Shown here: in pieces, positions 12,497-20,136 of the stretch | How positions within the stretch are numbered: position 1 is the first letter of the stretch | Layout of the letters: each line of letters starts with the position of its first letter | Origin: RGIG2094 sp045660065 | GTDB lineage: Bacteria > Bacillota > Clostridia > RGIG6154 | Direction: 5' to 3' | Assembly: GCA_045660065.1 (NCBI GenBank) | Contig: JAZRDC010000085.1 | Span: 1 to 20,136 of the forward strand | Length of the DNA stretch: 20,136 bases | Program-made: the position numbers and the translations under genes | Notes under the pieces: generated by a model | The model's input: only the letters and a program-made list of their open reading frames with translations | Told to the model about the DNA's origin: nothing | The model's database searches: none

Positions 12497-13213
12497 ATGG
12501 GGATTTATGATATTAATAATATCGGTGAACTGATTAAAGATAACTCATATGTTGGCAGAGGTATTGTTGCCGGAAAAAGTAAAAATGGTAAATATGCAGT
12601 AACAGCATATTTTATTATGGGCAGAAGTGAAAACAGCAGAAACAGAGTTTTTGTTGAAAATGGCGAAGAAGTTACAATTTATCCTTTTGATGCTTCGAAA
12701 GTTGAAGATCCTTCTTTAATCATTTACTCACCAATCAGAAAGATTAATAATCAGTTAATTGTTACCAACGGTGATCAGACTGACACAATTTATGACTTTG
12801 TTGCAGAAGGTAAAACTTTTGAAGATGCATTAGAAACAAGAGCATTCGAGCCTGATGCACCAAACTATACTCCAAGAATTAGTGCAATTCTTAATTTTAC
12901 TGACAGTTTTTCATATAAAATGAGCATTTTAAAAAGTGCAGATGGTTTAGGCGTAAATTGCAACAGATATACTTTCTCTTATGAACCTGTTGCAGGACTT
13001 GGACATTTCATTCATACATATAATTGCGACGGAAACCCTATTCCTACATTCACAGGAGAACCGGAACGCGTGGAAATTCCTGATTGCATAGATGAACTCA
13101 CTAATACTCTTTGGGAAAATCTTAATGCCGATAATAAAATTTCACTTTATGTGAGATATATTGATTTAGAAACCGGTAAGATCGAAAACAGAATGATTAA
13201 TAAGAATAAATAG
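12497..13213 (+). CDS. purO: IMP cyclohydrolase, PurO-like
   Basis: A 238-residue protein beginning GIYDINNIGELIKDNSYVGR and containing AYFIMGRSENSRNRVF and PRISAILNF. From memory these are hallmarks of the PurO-type IMP cyclohydrolase family, first known from archaea and also found in Clostridia. It would close FAICAR to IMP, the last step of the pathway. It lies one base after purN, with GGAGG nine bases before the ATG, and is immediately followed by a transformylase that lacks the usual cyclohydrolase domain. That context strongly supports the assignment. The stop is TAG, the third host gene here ending in TAG. The symbol is by family, not by ortholog proof. Confidence 0.85.
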   Translation: MGIYDINNIGELIKDNSYVGRGIVAGKSKNGKYAVTAYFIMGRSENSRNRVFVENGEEVTIYPFDASKVEDPSLIIYSPIRKINNQLIVTNGDQTDTIYDFVAEGKTFEDALETRAFEPDAPNYTPRISAILNFTDSFSYKMSILKSADGLGVNCNRYTFSYEPVAGLGHFIHTYNCDGNPIPTFTGEPERVEIPDCIDELTNTLWENLNADNKISLYVRYIDLETGKIENRMINKNK

Positions 13214-13224
13214 GAGTGAGCCAA

Positions 13225-14409
13225 ATGAAAGAATTTGAATTAAAATATGGATGTAATCCTAATCAGAAACCTGCAAAGATTTATATGTCTAATGGTCAGG
13301 ATTTGCCTATAGAAATTTTGTCAGGCAGACCTGGATTTATCAATTTTCTTGATGCTTTTAACAGTTGGCAGCTTGTTAAAGAATTAAAAGAAGCACTTGG
13401 TATGCCTGCTGCAACTTCATTTAAACATGTTAGCCCTACATCAGCGGCTGTTGGTATCAAAATGAGTGACGACCTGAAAAAAGCATGCTTTGTTGATGAT
13501 ATTGAAGATTTGGATTCTTCACCACTTGCAACTGCTTATGCAAGAGCAAGAGGTACTGACAGAATGTCTTCTTTTGGTGATTGGATTGCTCTTAGCGATA
13601 AGTGTGATGTGGTTACTGCAAAATTAATTGCACGTGAAGTTTCTGATGGTGTAATTGCTCCTGACTACGATCCTGAAGCATTGGAAATTTTGAAAACAAA
13701 AAGAAACGGTAATTACAATATTGTAAAAATTGATCCTGACTATGTACCTGAAGTTGTTGAAACAAAACAGGTATATGGTGTTACTTTTGAACAGGGTAGA
13801 AACAACTTTGAAATTAATAAAGAACTTCTTCAAAATGTTGTGACCGCAAATAAAGATTTACCTGAAAGTGCAGTAAGAGATTTGGTTATTGCTCTTATTA
13901 CACTCAAATATACACAGTCTAATTCAGTTTGCTATGCTGTTGATGGACAGGCTATTGGTGTTGGTGCAGGTCAGCAGTCAAGAATTCATTGCACAAGACT
14001 TGCAGGAAATAAAGCAGATAACTGGCATTTGCGTCAGCATTCAAAAGTTTTGAATTTGCCATTTATTGAAACTGTTGGCAGACCGGAACGCGATAATGCT
14101 ATTGATGTTTATATTTCAGATGATTATGAAGATTTGCTTACAGATGGTGCTTGGGAAACATTATTTACTGTAAAACCGGAGCCTCTTACAAGAGAAGAGA
14201 AAAAAGCATATCTCGCAACAATTAAAAATGTTGCTTTAGGCAGTGATGCATTCTTCCCATTTGGTGATAACATTGAACGCGCTGCAAAGAGTGGTGTTTC
14301 ATATATTGCTCAACCGGGCGGTTCAATAAGAGATCAACTTGTTATCGATGAATGTGATAAACTTGGTATTTCAATGGCATTTACCGGAATGAGATTGTTC
14401 CATCACTAA
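13225..14409 (+). CDS. purH: AICAR transformylase, stand-alone (PurH C-terminal domain type)
   Basis: A 394-residue phosphoribosylaminoimidazolecarboxamide formyltransferase that formylates AICAR with 10-formyl-THF. It starts directly at the transformylase domain (KYGCNPNQKPAKIY). The catalytic Lys-His pair is K67-H68 in SFKHVSPTSAAVG. Later signatures are RARGTDRMSSFGDWIALS, QSRIHCTRLAGNKADNWHLR and FFPFGDNIERAAKSGV. The N-terminal MGS-like cyclohydrolase half of normal PurH (about 200 residues) is absent; the upstream PurO-like gene supplies that step. I start at ATG 13225 (AGGAG 8 bases upstream); an in-frame GTG at 13216 overlaps the ribosome site. Confidence 0.93.
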   Translation: MKEFELKYGCNPNQKPAKIYMSNGQDLPIEILSGRPGFINFLDAFNSWQLVKELKEALGMPAATSFKHVSPTSAAVGIKMSDDLKKACFVDDIEDLDSSPLATAYARARGTDRMSSFGDWIALSDKCDVVTAKLIAREVSDGVIAPDYDPEALEILKTKRNGNYNIVKIDPDYVPEVVETKQVYGVTFEQGRNNFEINKELLQNVVTANKDLPESAVRDLVIALITLKYTQSNSVCYAVDGQAIGVGAGQQSRIHCTRLAGNKADNWHLRQHSKVLNLPFIETVGRPERDNAIDVYISDDYEDLLTDGAWETLFTVKPEPLTREEKKAYLATIKNVALGSDAFFPFGDNIERAAKSGVSYIAQPGGSIRDQLVIDECDKLGISMAFTGMRLFHH

Positions 14410-14433
14410 GATTTAATTCAGGAGGAATTTAGA

Positions 14434-15690
14434 TTGAAAATTTTAGTTGTTGGTGGCGGGGGAAGAGAACACGCTATCATTAAAAAGATTAAAGAAAATA
14501 AAAATGTAACTGAAATTTTTGCTTTGCCTGGTAATGGCGGTATCGCAAAAGACGCAGTTTGCGTTAATATCGGTGCAAAAGATATTGATAAAATTGTCGA
14601 ATTTGCACTTAATGAAAAAATTGACTATGCTGTTGTTGCACCTGATGATCCATTAGTTTTGGGAGCAGTTGATGCACTTAATGAAGTGGGTATCCCATGT
14701 TTTGGACCTGATAAGAATGCAGCAATCATCGAAGGTAGTAAAGTTTTTTCTAAAAATTTGATGAAAAAATATAACATTCCAACAGCAGGTTATGAAACAT
14801 TTAACAACAAGGAAAAAGCATTGGAATATTTAAAAGAATGTGACATTCCTGTTGTTATAAAAGCAGACGGACTTGCTTTGGGTAAGGGTGTTATAATTGC
14901 CCAGTCGCTTAAAGAGGCAGAAGATGCCGTAATTTCTATGATGGAAGATAAAGTGTTTGGCGAAAGTGGCAATAACATTGTTATTGAAGAATTTTTAACA
15001 GGTCCTGAAGTTTCTGTTCTTGCTTTTACTGATGGAAAAACTTTAGTTCCTATGGTTACTTCAATGGATCATAAGCGTGCTAAAGATAATGATGAAGGCT
15101 TAAATACAGGAGGTATGGGAACTATTGCTCCAAATCCTTGCTATACTGATGCAATCGCAGAAGTTTGTATGGATACAATATTTATGCCTACTTTAAAAGC
15201 AATGGAAAACGAAGGCAGAATGTTTAAAGGTTGTCTGTATTTCGGTTTGATGCTTACACCAAAAGGTCCAAAAGTTATTGAATATAACTGCCGTTTTGGT
15301 GACCCTGAAACACAGGTGGTGTTGCCACTTCTTGAAAGTGATTTACTTGACATTATGATGGCTACCACGAACGGTACTTTGGATAAAATTGATGTTAAGT
15401 TTTCTAGTAAGAGTGCTTGTTGTGTTGTTGTTGCATCAGACGGTTATCCACAAAAATACGAAACCGGAAAAGAAATTACAATGCCTGATGATGATATGAT
15501 TTATGTAGCAGGTGCAAAACTTGAAAATGAAAAGTTATTGACTTCAGGTGGTAGAGTTCTTGGTGTAAGCGCTATTGGAGATACATTGAGTGATGCAATA
15601 GCAAATGCATACAAAAAAGTAGATAATATTAAATTTGACAATGCATATTTCCGTAAGGATATTGGACAAAAAGCTTTAAAAACACTTTAA
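14434..15690 (+). CDS. purD: Phosphoribosylamine--glycine ligase
   Basis: A 418-residue ATP-grasp enzyme joining glycine to phosphoribosylamine to give GAR. Motifs: GGGGREHAI near the N-terminus, ALPGNGGIAKDA, GPDKNAAIIEGSKVFSKNLM, PVVIKADGLALGKGV, EEFLTGPEVSVLAF, MDHKRAKDNDEGLNTGGMG and EYNCRFGDPETQVVLPLLES. The start codon is TTG (14434), fixed by AGGAGG seven bases upstream (14420-14426) and by the protein beginning at the expected MKILVVGGGG. The gap to purH is 24 bases and to purL 20 bases. Confidence 0.97.
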   Translation: MKILVVGGGGREHAIIKKIKENKNVTEIFALPGNGGIAKDAVCVNIGAKDIDKIVEFALNEKIDYAVVAPDDPLVLGAVDALNEVGIPCFGPDKNAAIIEGSKVFSKNLMKKYNIPTAGYETFNNKEKALEYLKECDIPVVIKADGLALGKGVIIAQSLKEAEDAVISMMEDKVFGESGNNIVIEEFLTGPEVSVLAFTDGKTLVPMVTSMDHKRAKDNDEGLNTGGMGTIAPNPCYTDAIAEVCMDTIFMPTLKAMENEGRMFKGCLYFGLMLTPKGPKVIEYNCRFGDPETQVVLPLLESDLLDIMMATTNGTLDKIDVKFSSKSACCVVVASDGYPQKYETGKEITMPDDDMIYVAGAKLENEKLLTSGGRVLGVSAIGDTLSDAIANAYKKVDNIKFDNAYFRKDIGQKALKTL

Positions 15691-15710
15691 ACCTATAGGA
15701 GGAACTTTTA

Positions 15711-18700
15711 GTGGTATACAGAATATATGTAGAAAAAAAAGAAGGTCTTGCTCACGAAGCACAGTCTTTGAAAAATGACATTCGTGAATTGCTTCAGATT
15801 TCTTCATTAAAAGAATTAAGAATTCTTAACAGATACGATGTTGAAAATATTGAAAAAGAATTATTTGATTACTGTAAAAATACTGTATTTTCAGAACCGC
15901 AGTTAGATATAGTTACTGACGAGTTGGATAAAGCAGATATTACCTTTGCAGTGGAATATTTGCCCGGTCAGTTTGATCAGAGAGCAGATTCTGCAGCACA
16001 GTGTATTCAGTTGATTTCTCAAATCGAAAAACCAATTGTTAAATCTGCAAAAGTTTATTTGCTTTATGGAAACTTAACTGATGCGGAACTTGCTGAAATT
16101 AAAAAATATGTAATTAACCCCGTGGAAGCAAGAGAAGCATCTCTTGAAAAAGCAGAAACTCTTAAAATTGATTATGAGATTCCTACAACTGTTGAACTTT
16201 TGGAAGGCTTCTGTGCTTTAGATGATGATGGATTGAAAGCATTTGTGGCAAAACACGGACTTGCTATGGATTTTGATGATATTAAATTCTGCCAGAATTA
16301 TTTCAAATCAGAAAATCGTGATCCATATATTACAGAAATTAAAATGATTGATACATATTGGTCAGATCATTGCCGTCATACTACATTTTTAACAACTATT
16401 GATAGTGCAAAATTTGAAGATGAAATTCTCCAGAAGGCATATGACGAATATATTGCAACAAGAAAAGAACTTGGCAGAACAAAACCTATTAATCTTATGG
16501 ATATTGCAACATTAGCAGGCAGATATCTTAAGAAAATCGGTAAACTTGATAAACTCGATGAATCTGAAGAAATCAATGCTTGCACAGTTAAAATGACTGT
16601 TGATGTTGATGGTAAAGATGAAGAATGGTTACTTTTATTTAAAAACGAAACTCACAACCATCCAACAGAAATCGAACCATTTGGTGGTGCAGCAACTTGT
16701 ATCGGTGGTGCTATCCGTGACCCGCTTTCAGGAAGAAGTTATGTATACTCTGCAATGCGTGTTACAGGTGCAGCTGATCCGCTTTTACCTGTTAATGAAA
16801 CAATGGAAGGTAAACTTCCACAGAGAAAAATCGTAACTACTGCTGCTAACGGATATAGTTCATACGGTAACCAGATTGGACTTGCAACAGGTCTTGTAGA
16901 TGAAATTTATCACGATGGTTATGTTGCAAAAAGACTTGAAATTGGTGCAGTAGTTGCAGCAGCGCCTGCAGAAAATGTAAGACGCGAATGTCCTGTTGAC
17001 GGTGATGTTATCATCTTATTAGGTGGAAGAACAGGACGCGATGGTTGCGGTGGTGCTACAGGTTCTTCTAAATCTCACACACTTGAATCTTTGGAAAGTT
17101 GTGGTGCAGAAGTTCAGAAAGGTAACGCACCTGAAGAACGTAAACTTCAGAGATTGTTCAGAAATAAGGATGCATCACTTCTTATTAAACGTTGTAATGA
17201 CTTTGGTGCAGGTGGCGTTTCTGTTGCAATTGGCGAACTTGCTGATGGTATCAGAATTAACCTTAACGCTGTACCTAAGAAATATGATGGTCTTGATGGT
17301 ACTGAACTTGCTATAAGTGAATCTCAGGAACGTATGGCTGTTGTTGTTGAAGCAGAAAATGTAGATAAATTTATTGCTTTAGCAAACTCTGAGAACCTTG
17401 AAGCAACAGTTGTTGCTACTGTTCAGGATGATCCAAGACTTGTTATGAGTTGGAACGGTGTTGAAATTGTAAATATTTCAAGAGAATTCCTTAACTCTAA
17501 CGGTGCTGAAAAGCATATTGATATTACACCTGTTAACACTAAAGACTATAATAAAGCACATGAAACTGACTTTGTTGAAGCATATAACAAACTTGCACAG
17601 GATTTGAATGTTTGCTCAAAACGCGGTCTTTCTGAAAGATTTGACTCAACAATTGGTGCAGGAACTGTTTTAATGCCGTTTGGCGGTAAAAACCAGTTAA
17701 CACCTATTCAGGCGATGGTAAACAAAGTTTCAGTTGAAACAAAACACACTAATACATGTTCTGTTATGGCTTATGGTTACAATCCTTTTGTATCATCAAT
17801 CAGCCCATACCATGGTGCGTATCTTGCTGTAGTTGAATCAGTTTCTAAACTTATTGCAGCAGGCAGCAAATTTGAAGATGTATATCTGACATTCCAGGAA
17901 TACTTTGAAAAGCCATTAAAAGACGGAAAACGTTGGGGTAAACCGTTGTCAGCACTTTTAGGCGCATTTATGGCACAGAAAGATTTTGGTATTGCCGCTA
18001 TCGGTGGTAAGGACTCAATGAGCGGAAGTTTTGAAGATATTGATGTTCCACCTACACTTGTTTCTTTTGCCGTAACAACTGAAAATGTAGACAGCATTAT
18101 TTCACCTGAATTTAAAAAAGCAGGTAATAAAGTTGTTCTTGTTAAGCCTGAATATACAAAAGATAATTTGCCTTGTGCAAAATCACAAATTGAACTTTAC
18201 AATTTAGTAAATTCATTGATTAAGGACAAAAAAGTTGTTGCTGCTTATACACCTACTTATGGTGGCGTTGCGGAAGCAATTATGAAAATGTCTTTTGGTA
18301 ACAGTATCGGCTTTAAATATGAGGATAACTTTAGTGTTGAACAGATGTTTGCATATAATTATGGTGCATTTGTTCTTGAACTTGCTGAAGATGTTGAAAT
18401 CGGAGAAGTAATCGGTTACACAACAAGTGAGTTTAGTATTACACACAACGATAAAGTTATTGATCTTTCTGAATTGCTCAACAGTTATGAAAATAAATTA
18501 GAACCAATTTACAAGTGTAATATTAAAACTGAAGATAAAGATATTCCGAAACTTGATTATTCTGAAAAACATAACTTCAAAGCGCTTACATCTTTTGCAA
18601 GACCAAAAGTTTTGATTCCTGTTTTCCCAGGTACAAACTGTGAATTTGATACACAAAAAGTTTTGCTTGATGCAGGTGCGGATACAGAAATTTTTGTTAT

Positions 18701-19397
18701 TAATAATTTAACTTCTGATAATATTAAGGAATCAGTAAAATCCTTTGCAGAAAAAATTAATAATTCGCAGATTATCTTTATTCCGGGTGGTTTTTCAGGT
18801 GGTGATGAACCTGATGGTTCAGGTAAATTTATTACTGCTTTCTTCAGAAATGGTGCAATTAAAGATGCAGTAAACAACCTTCTTAAAAACAGAGATGGTC
18901 TTATGTGCGGTATATGTAATGGTTTCCAGGCAATTATTAAACTCGGTTTGGTTCCTTATGGCGAAATTATAGATACTGATGAAAATTGTCCTACACTTAC
19001 ATACAATACAATCAGCCGCCACCAGTCAAGAATTGTGCAGACAAGAATTGCTTCTAATAAATCACCTTGGCTTATGAATACAAACGTTGGTGATATCTAT
19101 AACGTAGCAATTTCTCACGGTGAAGGAAGATTTATCGCAAATGAAGATTTGATTAAAAAACTTGCTCAGAATGGTCAGATCGCAACACAGTATGTAGATT
19201 TGGCAGGTAATCCGACTGCAGATATTCATTTTAATCCTAACAATTCAGATTTTGCTATTGAAGGTATTCTTTCTCCTGATGGTAGAGTGTTTGGTAAGAT
19301 GGGACACTCAGAAAGAATTGGATACGGTCTCTATAAAAATGTTGAAGGTAACTATGATATGGGCATCTTCGATTCAGCAGTTAAATACTTTAAATAA
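15711..19397 (+). CDS. purL: Phosphoribosylformylglycinamidine synthase, single-chain
   Basis: A 1228-residue FGAM synthase that converts FGAR, glutamine and ATP to FGAM. The N-terminal region is followed by two AIR-synthase-like ATP-binding halves (DTYWSDHCRHTTF, NETHNHPTEIEPFGGAATCI, and later GGKDSMSGSFEDI). A C-terminal class I glutaminase domain follows (IPVFPGTNCEFDTQ, FIPGGFSGGDEPDGSGKF), with nucleophile C1069 in CGICNGFQ and the catalytic His in AISHGEGRF. It is the long single-chain form also common in Clostridia, so no separate purS or purQ is needed. The GTG start at 15711 has AGGAGG seven bases upstream. It is the last gene of the operon, followed by a terminator. Confidence 0.97.
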   Translation: MVYRIYVEKKEGLAHEAQSLKNDIRELLQISSLKELRILNRYDVENIEKELFDYCKNTVFSEPQLDIVTDELDKADITFAVEYLPGQFDQRADSAAQCIQLISQIEKPIVKSAKVYLLYGNLTDAELAEIKKYVINPVEAREASLEKAETLKIDYEIPTTVELLEGFCALDDDGLKAFVAKHGLAMDFDDIKFCQNYFKSENRDPYITEIKMIDTYWSDHCRHTTFLTTIDSAKFEDEILQKAYDEYIATRKELGRTKPINLMDIATLAGRYLKKIGKLDKLDESEEINACTVKMTVDVDGKDEEWLLLFKNETHNHPTEIEPFGGAATCIGGAIRDPLSGRSYVYSAMRVTGAADPLLPVNETMEGKLPQRKIVTTAANGYSSYGNQIGLATGLVDEIYHDGYVAKRLEIGAVVAAAPAENVRRECPVDGDVIILLGGRTGRDGCGGATGSSKSHTLESLESCGAEVQKGNAPEERKLQRLFRNKDASLLIKRCNDFGAGGVSVAIGELADGIRINLNAVPKKYDGLDGTELAISESQERMAVVVEAENVDKFIALANSENLEATVVATVQDDPRLVMSWNGVEIVNISREFLNSNGAEKHIDITPVNTKDYNKAHETDFVEAYNKLAQDLNVCSKRGLSERFDSTIGAGTVLMPFGGKNQLTPIQAMVNKVSVETKHTNTCSVMAYGYNPFVSSISPYHGAYLAVVESVSKLIAAGSKFEDVYLTFQEYFEKPLKDGKRWGKPLSALLGAFMAQKDFGIAAIGGKDSMSGSFEDIDVPPTLVSFAVTTENVDSIISPEFKKAGNKVVLVKPEYTKDNLPCAKSQIELYNLVNSLIKDKKVVAAYTPTYGGVAEAIMKMSFGNSIGFKYEDNFSVEQMFAYNYGAFVLELAEDVEIGEVIGYTTSEFSITHNDKVIDLSELLNSYENKLEPIYKCNIKTEDKDIPKLDYSEKHNFKALTSFARPKVLIPVFPGTNCEFDTQKVLLDAGADTEIFVINNLTSDNIKESVKSFAEKINNSQIIFIPGGFSGGDEPDGSGKFITAFFRNGAIKDAVNNLLKNRDGLMCGICNGFQAIIKLGLVPYGEIIDTDENCPTLTYNTISRHQSRIVQTRIASNKSPWLMNTNVGDIYNVAISHGEGRFIANEDLIKKLAQNGQIATQYVDLAGNPTADIHFNPNNSDFAIEGILSPDGRVFGKMGHSERIGYGLYKNVEGNYDMGIFDSAVKYFK

Positions 19398-19408
19398 AAA
19401 TTAATTTT

Positions 19409-19440
19409 AAATACAGCGATTTATTTCGCTGTATTTTTTT
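19409..19440 (+). terminator. Terminator of the purine operon
   Basis: AAATACAGCGA (19409-19419) pairs with TCGCTGTATTT (19426-19436) around a 6-base loop, merging into a run of seven T. Confidence 0.92.
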
Positions 19441-19489
19441 GTATAAAAAATTTTTTTAAAATTATAATATATGTAAAGGAGTGATCGAA

Positions 19490-20136
19490 ATGAAAAAAAT
19501 AATTATGAGTTTGGTTATGATAATGGTTTTTTTATCAGCGTGTGGTGAAAAAGATATGATTGATAACAAAAAGCCTACAATGGGAGTTTGTTTGTATAAG
19601 TATGATGACACTTACATTTCAACAGTCAGACAGGCTTTGGAAAAAGAGGCTGAGGGTAAAGTAAATTTGCTTTTAAATGACGGAAAAGGTGATCAGGGAA
19701 CACAAAATGACCAGATTGATTTATTAATAGAAAAGAATGTTGATGCCCTTTTAGTAAATATTGTGGATGTTGGGGCAGCGCAGACAGTTGTAAATAAAGC
19801 AAAGGCGGCGGACATTCCGATAATTTTCTTTAACAGAGAACCTGCGGAAAGTGTTCTTAAGTCATATAGTAAAGCACGATTTGTGGGAACAAATGCTAAA
19901 GATGCGGGAGTAATTCAAGGGGAAATAATTTCCAAAGCCTGGAAAAATGAAAATTTAGATAAAAATAACGACGGCATAATGCAGTATGTTATGCTTAAAG
20001 GTGAACCTGATAACCCAGAAGCAGTTGCAAGAACAGAATGGTCGGTTAAAACTGTTAACGAAAATGGCATTGAAACTGAACAGTTAGGTATGCAGATTTG
20101 TAATTGGGATACAGAACTTGCAAGTCGTGCAATGGA
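19490..20136 (+). CDS. mglB: Galactose/glucose ABC-transporter binding lipoprotein, MglB type (5' part)
   Basis: The first 215 codons of a sugar-binding lipoprotein; the gene runs off the right edge. A Lys-containing hydrophobic signal ends in the lipobox LSAC with lipidated C18, so it is anchored outside the membrane. The mature part starts the periplasmic-binding fold (PTMGVCLYKYDDTYISTVRQ). DQIDLLIEKNVDALLVNIVD and FFNREP follow. The loop DKNNDGIMQYVML matches the EF-hand-like calcium site of MglB, and KGEPDNPEAVARTEWSVKTV is typical of this subfamily. AAAGGAG is eight bases before the ATG. Transporter ATPase and permease genes would be expected to the right. A TATAAT at 19463-19468 lies too near the ribosome site to be a convincing promoter. 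Confidence 0.88.
   Translation, partial: MKKIIMSLVMIMVFLSACGEKDMIDNKKPTMGVCLYKYDDTYISTVRQALEKEAEGKVNLLLNDGKGDQGTQNDQIDLLIEKNVDALLVNIVDVGAAQTVVNKAKAADIPIIFFNREPAESVLKSYSKARFVGTNAKDAGVIQGEIISKAWKNENLDKNNDGIMQYVMLKGEPDNPEAVARTEWSVKTVNENGIETEQLGMQICNWDTELASRAM

Noticed and set aside
1..20136. CRISPR array, insertion sequence or rRNA
   Set aside because: No regularly spaced repeats, transposase gene or rRNA segment was seen.

Overview
The window is AT-rich DNA of a low-GC, spore-forming member of the Clostridia. The evidence is a spoIIAA-spoIIAB-sigF operon, consensus TTGACA/TATAAT promoters, AGGAGG ribosome sites and Clostridia-type purine genes. It joins an integrated mobile element (left, 1 to about 4600, entering from beyond the left edge) to ordinary chromosome (right, 4602 to 20136). 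The junction is a tRNA-Pro(GGG) gene at 4602-4678, with a tyrosine integrase just beyond its 3' end.

Element, left to right. A leftward gene starts at position 26 behind a perfect consensus promoter and a cluster of palindromic operators. A leftward operon (1741 to 245) encodes two small hypothetical proteins (one HTH-like), possibly a tiny extra ORF, a PH-like/SHOCT membrane protein and a glycine-zipper membrane protein, and ends in a terminator. After a 490-base regulatory gap, a rightward operon (2232-3511) encodes a small hypothetical protein, a winged-helix replication-type protein and a GIY-YIG nuclease. It converges on the integrase (4504-3557) at a shared terminator.

The most unusual feature is in the rightward operon. 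All three genes are interrupted by in-frame TAG codons (1, 3 and 1) and otherwise read cleanly to TAA. They contain no frameshift and no in-frame TAA or TGA. At the positions I can judge, glutamine fits (PN-Q-R, AVR-Q-AIGM, RVV-Q-HY). The leftward genes and the integrase (about 760 codons) contain no in-frame TAG, and the host genes to the right use TAG as a true stop (spoIIAA, spoIIAB, IMP cyclohydrolase). This looks like amber-to-Gln recoding confined to one transcription unit of an integrated element in a standard-code host. No suppressor tRNA is visible here.

Chromosome. A methyltransferase, a 60-residue DUF2007-like protein and valS form one unit. The spoIIA operon (forespore sigma factor SigF with its anti-sigma and anti-anti-sigma factors) follows. 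Next is a purine operon, purE-purM-purN-purO-purH(AICARFT)-purD-purL, led by a ZTP (pfl) riboswitch whose 3' core overlaps an intrinsic terminator. It covers much of the route from PRA to IMP. The usual bifunctional PurH is replaced by two adjacent genes, a PurO-type cyclohydrolase and a stand-alone transformylase. purF, purC, purB and purK are not in the window. The window ends inside a galactose/glucose-binding lipoprotein gene (MglB type).
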